Shown here: piece after piece, positions 44,086 to 52,895 of the stretch
How positions within the stretch are numbered: position 1 is the stretch's first letter
Layout: every line of letters begins with the position of its first letter
DNA from: Knoellia subterranea KCTC 19937
GTDB lineage: Bacteria; Actinomycetota; Actinomycetes; Actinomycetales; Dermatophilaceae
Direction: 5' to 3'
NCBI RefSeq assembly: GCF_000768685.1
Contig: NZ_AVPK01000011.1
Span: 1 to 64,000 of the forward strand
Length of the DNA: 64,000 nucleotides
The notes under the pieces: generated by a model
Told to the model about the DNA's origin: nothing
What the model saw: the letters and a program-made list of their open reading frames with translations, nothing else
The model's database searches: none
Position numbers and translations under genes: made by a program

Positions 44086-45408
44086 TCAGGCGAAGGCGAA
44101 GTAGCGCGCCCACACATAGGCCCACGCCACGACCAGGGTCATGGCCGTGACGATGAGCCCGTAGCGGGTGAATTCCCAGAAGCTCACCGGCGTGCCGTTG
44201 CGGGCGGCGATGCCGATGATGACGACGTTGGCGCCGGCGGCGACGGCCGTCGTGTTGCCGCCGAGGTCGGCACCCAAGGCGAACGCCCACCAGAGCGACT
44301 GTCCCTCGGCGGCCGGCAGCGACGCCACGAGGTCCTGGACGACCGGGGCCATCGCCGTCGTGTAGGGGATGTTGTCGACAAAGGCGCCGAGCACCGCGGA
44401 CCCGAAGAGCAGGAAGGAAGCAGCGGCGAAGCTCTGGTCGCCGGTGGCCGCGACGGCAGCCTCACCGAGGTTTCCGATGACGCCGGTCTCCACGAGCCCG
44501 CCGACGAGGACGAACAGCGCCATGAAGAACGCGAGGGTGGGCCATTCGACCTCCTCGAGGAACTGAGCTGGATGTGCGCCGGACACGAGCACCATCAGCC
44601 AGGCGCCGAGGAGGGCGATGAGCGAGGGCTGCACATGGAGGACCGAGTGCAGCGAGAAGCCGACCATGACGAGCGCCAGGACGACGAGGCAGCGTCGCAG
44701 CATGCGCCGGTCGCGGATCTCATCGCCGGGGGAGAGGTCGCAGATCGTGTCGGCGAGGTCGCCGGCGCGGCCGGCGCGCGCGTCCAGGCGTCGGCGGAAG
44801 AGCAGCCACGCCAGCCCCAGCAGCAGGACCTGCATGACGATGACGATGGGTGTCATGTGGACGAGGAAGTCGTTGAAGGACAGGCCTGCTCGGCTTGCGA
44901 TGATGATGTTGGGCGGGTCACCGATGAGGGTTGCTGCGCCGCCCACGTTCGACGAGAACGCCAGGGTGATGAGGTAGGGCACGGGGTCGAGCCCGAGCCG
45001 TCGGCACACCATGAGCGCGACGGGTGCCATGAGGAGGACTGTCGTGACGTTGTCGAGCAGTGCCGAGGCGGTCGCGGTGACCGTCATGAGCAGCGCCATG
45101 AGGCGGAACGGCCGACCACGTGAGCGTTGGGCAGCCCACACCGCGAGGTAGTCGAAGAGCCCGGTCTGCTTGAGGATCGAGACGACGATCATCATCCCGA
45201 AGAGCAGGAAGATGACGTTCCAGTCGATGCCGGAGCGCTCCGAATAGAAGGCTGTCTCGGTGTCGACGATCCCGAGGATCGCCATGAGGGCGACCCCGCC
45301 GACCGCGGCCGCAACGCGGTGGATCCGCTCCGTGGCGATGAGGAAGTACGTCGCCACGAAGACGGCAACGGCGAGCACCGCAGGCGGGGCGCTCACGGGC
45401 GGCCCCAC
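44086..45408 (-). CDS. ArsB/NhaD/SLC13-type ion transporter
   Basis: A 440-residue membrane protein of the ion transporter superfamily. About 11 helices. The duplicated signature is seen as LDNVTTVLLMAPVAL and SNVGGAATLIGDPPNIIIASRAG in the first half and DNIPYTTAMAPVVQDL and GADLGGNTTAVAAGANVV in the second. NhaD-like Na+/H+ exchange, arsenite export or anion uptake are all possible; I see no arsenic genes. GTG 45408 is the track-independent best start; GTG four codons later is an alternative. It lies downstream of the PucR gene on the same strand with an 89-nt gap. Confidence 0.82.
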   Translation of the reverse strand: MGPPVSAPPAVLAVAVFVATYFLIATERIHRVAAAVGGVALMAILGIVDTETAFYSERSGIDWNVIFLLFGMMIVVSILKQTGLFDYLAVWAAQRSRGRPFRLMALLMTVTATASALLDNVTTVLLMAPVALMVCRRLGLDPVPYLITLAFSSNVGGAATLIGDPPNIIIASRAGLSFNDFLVHMTPIVIVMQVLLLGLAWLLFRRRLDARAGRAGDLADTICDLSPGDEIRDRRMLRRCLVVLALVMVGFSLHSVLHVQPSLIALLGAWLMVLVSGAHPAQFLEEVEWPTLAFFMALFVLVGGLVETGVIGNLGEAAVAATGDQSFAAASFLLFGSAVLGAFVDNIPYTTAMAPVVQDLVASLPAAEGQSLWWAFALGADLGGNTTAVAAGANVVIIGIAARNGTPVSFWEFTRYGLIVTAMTLVVAWAYVWARYFAFA

Positions 45409-45497
45409 GGAGGTCGCGTCGACATGCCGTCACTGTGCAGCGGCACCCCACGCGGGCGGCATCCGTGCCACCACCCAAGTTCTGGGCTCCTCGGTCC

Positions 45498-46925
45498 TCA
45501 GACTCCGCGCATCTGCCGGATCCGCAGGGCCAGCGCGAGCGTGAGCCGCAATTGCGGGTCGGTCGTGAACGGGCCGAGCATCTGCTCGAGTTTGGTGATG
45601 CGATAGCGGAGCGTGTTGTAGTGGAAGAAGAGGATGCGGGCGGTCTCGGCGACGTTGAGGTTCGTGTCGAGCAGGACCTGCAGGGTCTGGCGCAGGTCTG
45701 CGTATGACGGCTGGTCGTCGGTCGCGAGCTCGCACAACGCCTCGTCGACGAAGGCGCGCAGGTCGGCACTGTCGGGGATGAGGGACAGGAGTCGATAGAT
45801 GCCGAGGCCGTCGAAGTGCATGACGGCGGACTCGCCCTGCATCTGCCGCCCCACCGCCACGGCCCGCAGAGCCTCGGCATAGGCGCGGGGGATGTCGGCG
45901 ACGGACTCGACCGGTCGGGAGACGCCGGTGGAGAACGTGCGCCGTCCGCCGCCGCCGTCGCCACGCACGACCTTGACGATCTCGCCGACGGATCGCATGA
46001 CGCTGCCCCGCTCGCCGTTGGCGTCGGACGTGTCGGCTGTGCCGGTCGTGCCGGTCGTACCCGGCTCGCCCGTCCCCGGCGCGCAGGGCGCGGGCAGCAG
46101 GGCGACGACCTCCTGGGAGAAGCCGGCCACGGGTGCGTTGGGCTCGCGGGTGCGGACGGCCTGGACCCAGGCGCGTACGAATCGCTCCTGGAGAGAACGC
46201 AATTCCTCGGCGTCGCGGCTCGTGCGTGAGTCGTCCTCGTCGGTCTCGGCAACGACGACAACCATGCGGCGGTCGAGGTTCCAGCCGAGCGATGCAGCGT
46301 GGGCGATGGCCTCCTCCGGGGCGCCGGCGCGCCCGACGAGGGTGTCGCGGAGGAACTCGGCGCGGTACTTGCCCTCGACCGCCGACACGGCCTGTTCCTT
46401 GGTGATCGCGAGGGCCGCCACCGCGGAGGCGCGCTCCAGGCCGTGGACGTCGGTCGTGGTGAGCACCCGACCCGGCGTGAAGACGGCGAGCAGTCCGTGG
46501 TCGGAGGTGCCCGCCACGATCCGCACCATGGTTCGTTCGGACTTCGTCGCGCCCGGGGTGCGGACGCCCACTGGTTCGTCCTCGACGATGAGCCGTCCGG
46601 TGCGGTCGAAGCATTCGAGTGCCATCGCCTGCGCGACGTCCGCTTCGGATCCCGCCGTGGCGACGATGCGACCGTCGGTGGTTGTCACGAGGGCCACGCC
46701 GGGGAAGAGTTCGACGAGGGCCCGGCAGAGGTCGGCAAGGGAACCACCGGCGAGAACGGTCTGGACGAGGATCCGATTGACCTCGTCCTCGCGGCGCAGC
46801 AGTTCGGCCTGGTGGTCGACGACACGACGCAGCGACGCGACGGTGGATCCGTCTTCGACGACCCCGGGGCCGTCGGCTGGCAACTGCTGGTCCTTGCGAC
46901 CCAGATCGTTGGCAACATTTACCAT
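45498..46925 (-). CDS. PucR-family transcriptional regulator
   Basis: A 475-residue regulator with the PucR/CdaR layout. The N-terminal half (residues 45-160) is a GAF-like sensor (LADLCRALVELFPGVALVTT). The middle is a degenerate GGDEF-like domain (GWNLDRRMVVVVAETDEDD...). The C-terminal helix-turn-helix has LQVLLDTNLNVAETARILFFHYNTLRYRI, the PucR hallmark. A short Thr/Gly repeat (PGTTGTTGTADTS) interrupts the middle domain. It is divergent from the AllH-FdrA-AllG genes with only 35 bp between start codons. PucR proteins control purine and allantoin use, which fits the divergent operon as target. Confidence 0.9.
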   Translation of the reverse strand: MVNVANDLGRKDQQLPADGPGVVEDGSTVASLRRVVDHQAELLRREDEVNRILVQTVLAGGSLADLCRALVELFPGVALVTTTDGRIVATAGSEADVAQAMALECFDRTGRLIVEDEPVGVRTPGATKSERTMVRIVAGTSDHGLLAVFTPGRVLTTTDVHGLERASAVAALAITKEQAVSAVEGKYRAEFLRDTLVGRAGAPEEAIAHAASLGWNLDRRMVVVVAETDEDDSRTSRDAEELRSLQERFVRAWVQAVRTREPNAPVAGFSQEVVALLPAPCAPGTGEPGTTGTTGTADTSDANGERGSVMRSVGEIVKVVRGDGGGGRRTFSTGVSRPVESVADIPRAYAEALRAVAVGRQMQGESAVMHFDGLGIYRLLSLIPDSADLRAFVDEALCELATDDQPSYADLRQTLQVLLDTNLNVAETARILFFHYNTLRYRITKLEQMLGPFTTDPQLRLTLALALRIRQMRGV

Positions 46926-46960
46926 CAGGCCACCCTAGTCGCGCTGACTAGCGTCGAACC
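46926..46960. promoter_or_regulatory. Divergent overlapping leaderless promoters with a central palindrome
   Basis: Only 35 bp separate the two start codons. TAGGGT on the minus strand (46937-46932) lies 6 nt from the PucR ATG. TAGCGT on the plus strand (46949-46954) lies 6 nt from the allH GTG. Between and partly within them is the perfect inverted repeat CTAGTC-GCGCT-GACTAG (46935-46951), a likely PucR site that would block both promoters. Confidence 0.65.
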
Positions 46961-47656
46961 GTGCAATCGAGAATCCCGGCTGCGGCGTCCCCCCTGGCGC
47001 GGGATCTCGTGGCGGGCGCGCACCGACGGGCCGTCGTGCTGGCCGCCTTCCCCACGGCCCTCTACCTCGGGTTTGAGGCGCACGCCGAGGTGCTGCCGGT
47101 CGTCACGAGCGATGCGCTCGTCCTGCCGACTGCCCTGCGCCTCGCCGCGTCCGGTCCGTTCGACTGGGGCGTGGCCGGTGGAGACGTCGTGACCGTGGGA
47201 GGTGGCGCGGTCGCATTGCCGAGCCGCGGCATACACGTCGTCAGGTCGTGGCGCCCCCGACGGGTCGCGACGGGCGCAGCCAACGCAACGCCGTTCGACT
47301 GGGCCCCGCTCCTCGCCGAGATCGGCCGCGGCGAGGGCCTCACGCCCCGGGCCGACGACGTCCTGTGCGGGGCCCTCCTCGCCGCCCGCGCCCGGGGAGT
47401 CGCCCGTCCGGAGGCGCTACCCGTGGAACGCACGACGAGCCTGTCGGCGTCCCTTCTCGTCGCCGCCCACGCCGGGTATGCCGTGTCCTCCGTCGTCGAC
47501 CACGTCACCCACGCTGTGGCCGGCTCACCCGAACGCGAGGTCACGCGCGAGTGCGTCCTCGCCATCGGCCACACCTCGGGCGCTGGTCTGCTCGAGGGGA
47601 TCGATCTCGTCCTGAACCATGTCAATAGCCCTGTGGCACAAGGAGTTTCATCGTGA
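46961..47656 (+). CDS. allH: DUF2877 protein (AllH-like carbamoyltransferase subunit)
   Basis: A 231-residue DUF2877 protein. The family block is GRGEGLTPRADDVLCGALLAA (residues 123-143), followed by a helical C-terminus ending GHTSGAGLLEGIDLVL. To my knowledge the Escherichia coli relatives FdrA, YlbE and YlbF were assigned to an oxamate carbamoyltransferase (AllF, AllG, AllH) of allantoin breakdown; YlbF is the DUF2877 member. Here the three genes are contiguous and overlapping, so this is very likely the third subunit. The GTG is probably read from a leaderless message. A rare ATA codon occurs here only because of a CGGCATAC word (47227). Confidence 0.75.
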   Translation: MQSRIPAAASPLARDLVAGAHRRAVVLAAFPTALYLGFEAHAEVLPVVTSDALVLPTALRLAASGPFDWGVAGGDVVTVGGGAVALPSRGIHVVRSWRPRRVATGAANATPFDWAPLLAEIGRGEGLTPRADDVLCGALLAARARGVARPEALPVERTTSLSASLLVAAHAGYAVSSVVDHVTHAVAGSPEREVTRECVLAIGHTSGAGLLEGIDLVLNHVNSPVAQGVSS

Positions 47657-49149
47657 CCGTCACCAAGATCGATGTGCGCAAGGGCGCCTACCATGACTCC
47701 GTGACCCTGCTCCAGGTCTCGCGCACCGTCGCGGGGACACCGGGTGTCTCTGCCGCGCAGGTCGCGATGGCAACCGAGCTCAACGTCGAGGTGCTCACGA
47801 GCATGGGCTTCGACATCCCCGACACGGCCGGGCCCAACGACCTCGTCGTCGCGGTGCGTGGAGACGACGACGCTGCGGTTGCCGCCGGGCTGGCCAAGGC
47901 GGATGCCGAACTCTCGGCCACCTCGAAGGGCTCTGCCGGCGGGTTCGGTGAGGCCCCACCTCCGCGCACCACCGGTTCGGCCGTCCGGTCCGGGTCCACC
48001 GAGGTGGCGATGATTTCGGTGCCGGGACGCTTCGCCACGGCCGAGGCACTCGACGCCATTGCGGCGGGCGCGAGCGTCATGCTGTTCTCGGACAACGTGT
48101 CCGTCGAGGACGAGGTCCTGCTCAAGGACGCTGCGGCGCAGGCCGATGTCCTCGTCATGGGCCCGGACTGCGGCACCGCCGTGATCGGGGGAGTGGCGCT
48201 CGGTTTCGCCAACGTCGTGAGCGCGGGTCCCATAGGGATGGTCGCAGCCTCGGGTACGGGCGCGCAGCAGATCATGTGTCTGCTCGACGCCGCCGGAGTC
48301 GGCATCTCGAACTGTCTCGGCGTCGGTGGACGCGACCTCAAGTCGGCCGTCGGTGCTCGCTCGACCCGACAGGCGCTGGCGGCCCTCGCTGCCGACGAGG
48401 CGACGTCGTCGATCGTCGTCGTGTCGAAGCCGCCGGACGAGGAGGTCCTCGTCGACCTCGAGGCGTATGCCGGTGGGCTCGGTCTCCCCGTCCGTTGGGC
48501 CACACTCGGTGCCGGTCGTCCCGACCTGACGACGGCTCTGGAAGCGGTGCTCGAGGCGGAGGGTCACGCAGTTCCCGAGTGGCCGAAGTGGCTGTCCGAC
48601 AACGATCCTGAGGCCGGGTCGATCGCAGGCAGCCTCCGCGGACTCTTCTGCGGCGGGACCCTCGCGGACGACGCAATGCTGCTCGCGGCCGACGCCCTCG
48701 GTGACATCCGCTCCAACATCCCGCTGCGCGACGACCTCGCTCTCGGCCCCGGACTGAAGCACGACGGGCACCTCGTCATCGACTTCGGTGACGACGGACT
48801 CACCCAGGGGCGCGCCCACCCCATGATCGACCCGACGCTGCGGATGGAGCGGATCGCCGCCGAGGCTCTCGACCCCACCTGTGGCGTGCTCCTCCTCGAC
48901 CTCGTGCTCGGGTTCGGTGCACACCAGGACCCCGCCGGCGAGCTGGCCGAGGCGATCCGTGCGGCGAAGCAGTCCGCGCGCACCGCAGGCCGTGAGCTGC
49001 CGGTCGTGGTGTCCCTCACCGGCACGGAGGGCGACCCACAGGGGTTGACCCGCACGGCCGAGACGCTGGCCGCGGCCGACGCATCGGTGTTCCTGTCCAA
49101 TCGCGATGCCACCCGGCACGCACTGAGCTTCCTCGGGAGTGCCTCATGA
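47653..49149 (+). CDS. fdrA: FdrA-like protein (AllF-type carbamoyltransferase subunit)
   Basis: A 498-residue FdrA family protein, related to the succinyl-CoA synthetase alpha subunit. MGPDCGTAVIGGVALGFANVV and GPIGMVAASGTGAQQIMCLLD and ISNCLGVGGRDLKSAVG are the CoA-ligase-like blocks. Residues 430-470 have DLVLGFGAHQDPAGELAEAI. Coupled to allH (GTGA) with AAGGAG upstream. In the Escherichia coli scheme it carries the carbamoyl transfer to phosphate together with AllG and AllH, feeding carbamate kinase. The actual carbamoyl donor here may be oxamate-like or another ureido acid. Confidence 0.85.
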   Translation: MTVTKIDVRKGAYHDSVTLLQVSRTVAGTPGVSAAQVAMATELNVEVLTSMGFDIPDTAGPNDLVVAVRGDDDAAVAAGLAKADAELSATSKGSAGGFGEAPPPRTTGSAVRSGSTEVAMISVPGRFATAEALDAIAAGASVMLFSDNVSVEDEVLLKDAAAQADVLVMGPDCGTAVIGGVALGFANVVSAGPIGMVAASGTGAQQIMCLLDAAGVGISNCLGVGGRDLKSAVGARSTRQALAALAADEATSSIVVVSKPPDEEVLVDLEAYAGGLGLPVRWATLGAGRPDLTTALEAVLEAEGHAVPEWPKWLSDNDPEAGSIAGSLRGLFCGGTLADDAMLLAADALGDIRSNIPLRDDLALGPGLKHDGHLVIDFGDDGLTQGRAHPMIDPTLRMERIAAEALDPTCGVLLLDLVLGFGAHQDPAGELAEAIRAAKQSARTAGRELPVVVSLTGTEGDPQGLTRTAETLAAADASVFLSNRDATRHALSFLGSAS

Positions 49150-50576
49150 GCGAGATGACCAGCAGCAGCCCTCTCCGCGGCCTCCTCTCGGCCGAGTCTC
49201 CGGCCGTCGCGACTGCTGGCGTTCAGCTCTTCGCCGACGCCCTTCGGGAGCAGGCCGTGACGGTCGTCGAAGCCGACTGGCAGCCACCCATGGAAGGCAC
49301 CGAGGCCCACCTGGCCGCGGTCATGGCGGACGTCCGACGAGCGGAAGCCAACGCGACGGCATACGCGCGCATGACGGCGGCGGGAGCCGAGCTCTGTGAC
49401 GTGAAGCAGGCCAAGGACGCTCTCGGCCTCGAGCGCGGCACCTTCCTGCACGCCGGGCCGCCCATCGAGTGGGAGCGCATGTCCGGGCCGCTCAAGGGCG
49501 CGCTCATCGGTGCGGTCCTCTTCGAAGGGTTGGCCGACAACGCCGAAGCGGCCGAAAAGGCCCTCGCTGCAGGGCAGTTCGCGTTCGAGCCGTGCCACCA
49601 CAGGGATGCCGTTGGGCCGATGGCCGGTGTGGTGTCGCCGTCGATGTGGATGTACGGCCTGCGCGACGAGGTCCACGACGCGTGGTCCTGGTGCTCGCTC
49701 AACGAGGGGCTGGGCAAGGTGCTGCGTTACGGCGCCTACGGGCCCGAGGTGGTCGACCGGCTGCACTGGATGACCGACGTCCTCGGGCCGATCCTCCAGC
49801 AGTCGGTGCGGGCAACGGGCCCGTTCGACATCAAGACGATCCTCGCCCAGATGCTGCAGATGGGCGACGAGGGGCACAACCGCAACCGAGCCGGTTCGTT
49901 GATGTTGCTGCGCGAACTCCTGCCGGGGATGATCACCGCCGATGCGCCGTCGAGTGACATCGCCGAGGCGGTGCGCTTCTCGGGCGCGAACGAGCACTTC
50001 TTCCTCAACCTCGGTATGCCGGCGTGCAAGCTCGCGACGATGGCTGCCCACGGGGTACCCGGGTCGTCGGTCGTGACGACGATGGCGCGCAACGGCACCG
50101 ACTTCGGGATCCGCGTGTCCGGGACGGGCGACCAGTGGTTCACCGGCCCGGCCAACACCCCTGAGGGGCTGTTCCTCGGCGACTACGGTCCGGAGGACGC
50201 CAACCCCGACATCGGTGACTCGGCGATCACGGAGACCGGTGGCATCGGTGGTTTCGCGATGGCTGCCGCGCCGGCGATCGTGAAGTTCGTCGGCGGTGAC
50301 GTGGCCTTTGCGCTTCAGGCGACGCAGCGGATGTATGAGATCACGTCGGGGGAACACCCCATGTTCCAGGTCCCCATCCTCGACTTCCGGGGCACCCCGA
50401 CCGGCATCGATGTCGTTTCGGTGGTGCGCACCGGGATCCTGCCGCAGATCAACACCGGTATGGCCGGACGTGTTGCGGGGACGGGCCAGGTCGGTGCGGG
50501 ACTCGTGACCCCACCGGCGGAGTGCTTCCCGGCGGCGTTGGCCGCTCTCGCCGCGGCCGTCCCCGAGCGCACCTGA
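49146..50576 (+). CDS. allG: DUF1116 protein (AllG-type carbamoyltransferase subunit)
   Basis: A 476-residue DUF1116 (YlbE) family protein. [48 protein letters not shown] and [23 protein letters not shown] are the conserved blocks; they are rich in His, Asn and Arg and likely form an active site. Start ATG 49146 overlaps fdrA by 4 nt. It completes the trio. An inverted repeat 20 nt after the stop ends the operon. Confidence 0.85.
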   Translation: MSEMTSSSPLRGLLSAESPAVATAGVQLFADALREQAVTVVEADWQPPMEGTEAHLAAVMADVRRAEANATAYARMTAAGAELCDVKQAKDALGLERGTFLHAGPPIEWERMSGPLKGALIGAVLFEGLADNAEAAEKALAAGQFAFEPCHHRDAVGPMAGVVSPSMWMYGLRDEVHDAWSWCSLNEGLGKVLRYGAYGPEVVDRLHWMTDVLGPILQQSVRATGPFDIKTILAQMLQMGDEGHNRNRAGSLMLLRELLPGMITADAPSSDIAEAVRFSGANEHFFLNLGMPACKLATMAAHGVPGSSVVTTMARNGTDFGIRVSGTGDQWFTGPANTPEGLFLGDYGPEDANPDIGDSAITETGGIGGFAMAAAPAIVKFVGGDVAFALQATQRMYEITSGEHPMFQVPILDFRGTPTGIDVVSVVRTGILPQINTGMAGRVAGTGQVGAGLVTPPAECFPAALAALAAAVPERT

Positions 50577-50596
50577 GCGGCTCCCTGCCCACACCC

Positions 50597-50662
50597 TCCG
50601 ACTTCTTGCCCCGCTGGGACAACTCGCTGGCGCTCGCTGTCCCAGCGGGGCAAGAAGTCGGA
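50597..50662. repeat. ACTTCTTGC-type inverted repeat, copy 2 (25-bp perfect)
   Basis: Arms 50597-50621 and 50638-50662 are perfect reverse complements with a 16-nt loop (CTCGCTGGCGCTCG core). The loop core is also found in the copy at 54383, so the unit is conserved as a whole, not just as a stem. It follows the allG stop and marks the right edge of the accessory region before folD. Confidence 0.85.
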
Positions 50663-50685
50663 AGCGCGTCTGGGAGGATTGGCCC

Positions 50686-51552
50686 GTGACGGCTCAGATT
50701 CTCGACGGCAAGGCGATTCTCGCGACGATCAAGGAGGAGCTGCGCGGACGCGTCGCAGCTCTCGCCGAGCGGGGCATCACCCCCGGACTCGGCACCGTTC
50801 TCGTCGGGGACGACCCGGGCAGCACCTGGTATGTCAACGCCAAGCACAAGGACTGCGCCGAGATCGGCATCGCGAGCATCCGCCGCGACCTGCCCGGCAC
50901 GTCGACGCTCGACGACGTCCTCACCGTCGTGCGCGAACTCAACGAGGACCCGGCATGCACCGGCTTCCTCGTCCAGCAGCCCACCGGACTCGACGAGAAC
51001 CAGATCCTGGCGACCGTCGACCCGGCCAAGGACGTCGACGGACTCCACCCGACCAACCTCGGCTGGCTCGTGCTCGGTCAGGAGGCGCCGCTGCCGTGCA
51101 CGCCCGTGGGGTGCATCGAGCTGCTCCGTCGCTTCGACGTGCCGATCGCCGGTGCTCGCGTCGTCGTCGTGGGCCGCGGCATCACCGTGGGACGCCCGCT
51201 GTCGCTCATCCTCACCCGACGCTCGGAGAACGCCACGGTCGTCCAGTGCCACACCGGCACGGTTGACCTCGCGGCCGAGGTCCGTCGCGCCGACATCGTC
51301 ATCGCTGCCGCGGGCGTCCCCGGTCTCATCACGGGCAACATGATCAAGCCCGGCGCCGCGGTCCTCGACGTCGGTGTGAGTCGCGTGGTCGAGGACGACG
51401 GCCGGTCGGTCATTGCCGGCGACGTCGCGGCCGATGTGGCCGACGTCGCGGGTTGGGTCAGCCCCAACCCCGGAGGCGTCGGTCCGATGACCCGCGCCAT
51501 GCTCCTGACTAACGTCGTCGAGATCGCCGAGAAGCAGGCCGGCCTGCGCTGA
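50686..51552 (+). CDS. folD: Methylenetetrahydrofolate dehydrogenase / cyclohydrolase
   Basis: A 288-residue bifunctional FolD. It interconverts methylene-, methenyl- and 10-formyl-tetrahydrofolate. The catalytic Lys is in [16 protein letters not shown] (YxxxK). [24 protein letters not shown] and the NADP loop [16 protein letters not shown] follow. [13 protein letters not shown] and [14 protein letters not shown] are at the end. GGGAGG lies 8 nt before GTG 50686. Supplies the formyl donor for PurN and PurH, whose genes lie on the other side of the accessory region. Confidence 0.96.
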   Translation: MTAQILDGKAILATIKEELRGRVAALAERGITPGLGTVLVGDDPGSTWYVNAKHKDCAEIGIASIRRDLPGTSTLDDVLTVVRELNEDPACTGFLVQQPTGLDENQILATVDPAKDVDGLHPTNLGWLVLGQEAPLPCTPVGCIELLRRFDVPIAGARVVVVGRGITVGRPLSLILTRRSENATVVQCHTGTVDLAAEVRRADIVIAAAGVPGLITGNMIKPGAAVLDVGVSRVVEDDGRSVIAGDVAADVADVAGWVSPNPGGVGPMTRAMLLTNVVEIAEKQAGLR

Positions 51553-51571
51553 GCCGCGCCGCCATCGACAC

Positions 51572-51603
51572 GGCCCGTGTCCCCCAGGGAGGGGACACGG
51601 GCC
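51572..51603. terminator. 13-bp hairpin terminator after folD
   Basis: GGCCCGTGTCCCC (51572-51584) pairs with GGGGACACGGGCC (51591-51603) around a 6-nt loop, 20 nt after the folD stop. Confidence 0.8.
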
Positions 51604-51728
51604 TCGTCGATCCGGATGGATCACACCTCTCCGGAGCACCCTGCCAGCGACGTTCGGTGTCGTCCATGGTTCTGCACAGAATTTTGTGAAGTCCATACCT
51701 TCGTGACGGTGACGTGTCCCGGAAACGG

Positions 51729-51767
51729 GAGCACCCGGCATACCGAAAGTTGGTATGCCGGGTGCTC
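51729..51767. terminator. 16-bp hairpin from paired CGGCATAC words, between folD and mdh
   Basis: Arms 51729-51744 and 51752-51767 are perfect around loop GAAAGTT. Each arm holds one CGGCATAC copy in opposite orientation. It lies just past the mdh stop (minus strand) and probably terminates mdh. Confidence 0.8.
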
Positions 51768-51799
51768 ACCGAGCGCTGTGCGCTCGCCTCGGATGAGGC

Positions 51800-52789
51800 T
51801 CAGATCAAACCGAGGCCCTTGACCGCGTCGCGCTCCTCGGCGAGCTCGGCCACGGAGGCGTCGATCTTGCCGCGGGAGAACTCGTCGATGTCGAGGCCCT
51901 GGACGATGCTCCACTGGCCGTCCTTGACGGTGACGGGGAAGGAGCTGATGAGCCCCTCCTCGACGCCGTAGGAGCCGTCGGAGCGGACCGCCATGGAGAC
52001 CCAGTCGCCGTCGGCCGTGCCCTCGACCCAGGTGCGGGCGTGGTCGATCGTCGCGGAGGCGGCGGACGCGGCCGAGGACGCACCGCGCGCCTCGATGATG
52101 GCCGCGCCGCGCTTGGCGACGGTCGGGATGAAGGTGTTGGCCAGCCACTCCTGGTCGTTCACCGTCTCGGCAGCGTTCTTGCCGGAGACCTCGGCGTGGA
52201 AGAGGTCGGGGTACTGCGTCGCGGAGTGGTTGCCCCAGATCGTCATCTTGCGGATCTCGGTGACGGGCACCTGGAGCTTGGCCGCGAGCTGGCTGATCGC
52301 GCGGTTGTGGTCGAGGCGCGTCAGCGCGGAGAAGCGCTCGGTGGGGATGTCGGGCGCGTTGCTCATCGCGATGAGCGCGTTGGTGTTGGCCGGGTTGCCG
52401 GTGACGGTGATGCGCACGTCGTCGGCCGCAACCTTGTTCAGGGCCTTGCCCTGCGGGGCGAAGATGCCGCCGTTGGCCTCGAGGAGGTCACCGCGCTCCA
52501 TGCCCGGGCCACGGGGACGGGCGCCGACGAGGAGGGCGTGGTTGACACCGTCGAAGACTTTCTCGGCGTCGTCACCGATCTGGACACCGGCCAGGGTCGG
52601 GAAGGCGCAGTCGTCGAGCTCCATGACGACGCCCTCGAGGGCCTTGAGCGCCGGGGTGATCTCGAGCAGTCGCAACTCGACGGGGGTGTCGGGGCCGAGG
52701 AGGGCTCCGGAAGCGATGCGGAACAGCAGGCTGTAGCCGATCTGACCGGCGGCGCCGGTCACGGCCACCTTGACGGGGGTCTGGCTCAC
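51800..52789 (-). CDS. mdh: Malate dehydrogenase
   Basis: NAD-dependent malate dehydrogenase of the 329-residue type. The dinucleotide loop is [40 protein letters not shown] is the active-site loop with substrate Arg residues. [28 protein letters not shown] (catalytic Asp) and [13 protein letters not shown] (catalytic His) follow. GTG 52789 follows AAGAGG; the frame upstream to 52870 lacks conservation. A TAGCGT box (52836-52831 on the minus strand) would give a leader of about 40 nt. Confidence 0.97.
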   Translation of the reverse strand: MSQTPVKVAVTGAAGQIGYSLLFRIASGALLGPDTPVELRLLEITPALKALEGVVMELDDCAFPTLAGVQIGDDAEKVFDGVNHALLVGARPRGPGMERGDLLEANGGIFAPQGKALNKVAADDVRITVTGNPANTNALIAMSNAPDIPTERFSALTRLDHNRAISQLAAKLQVPVTEIRKMTIWGNHSATQYPDLFHAEVSGKNAAETVNDQEWLANTFIPTVAKRGAAIIEARGASSAASAASATIDHARTWVEGTADGDWVSMAVRSDGSYGVEEGLISSFPVTVKDGQWSIVQGLDIDEFSRGKIDASVAELAEERDAVKGLGLI

Positions 52790-52883
52790 GATGGATACCT
52801 CTTCGTGCGGGGCAGTGTTGGTCGATCGTGACGCTATCAGCGCGGGCACAGCGGGCGGACAACAGCCCACGAGGTGTGCGCCC

Positions 52884-52889
52884 TAGGGT
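52884..52889 (+). promoter_or_regulatory. -10 box for leaderless galE
   Basis: TAGGGT ends exactly 6 nt before ATG 52896 with a run of G between, so the message likely starts at the AUG. Confidence 0.6.
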
Positions 52890-52895
52890 GGGGGG

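Noticed and set aside
16591-50685. Prophage or conjugative element
   Set aside because: No integrase, phage structural, replication or conjugation gene is present; all genes are metabolic, transport or regulatory.
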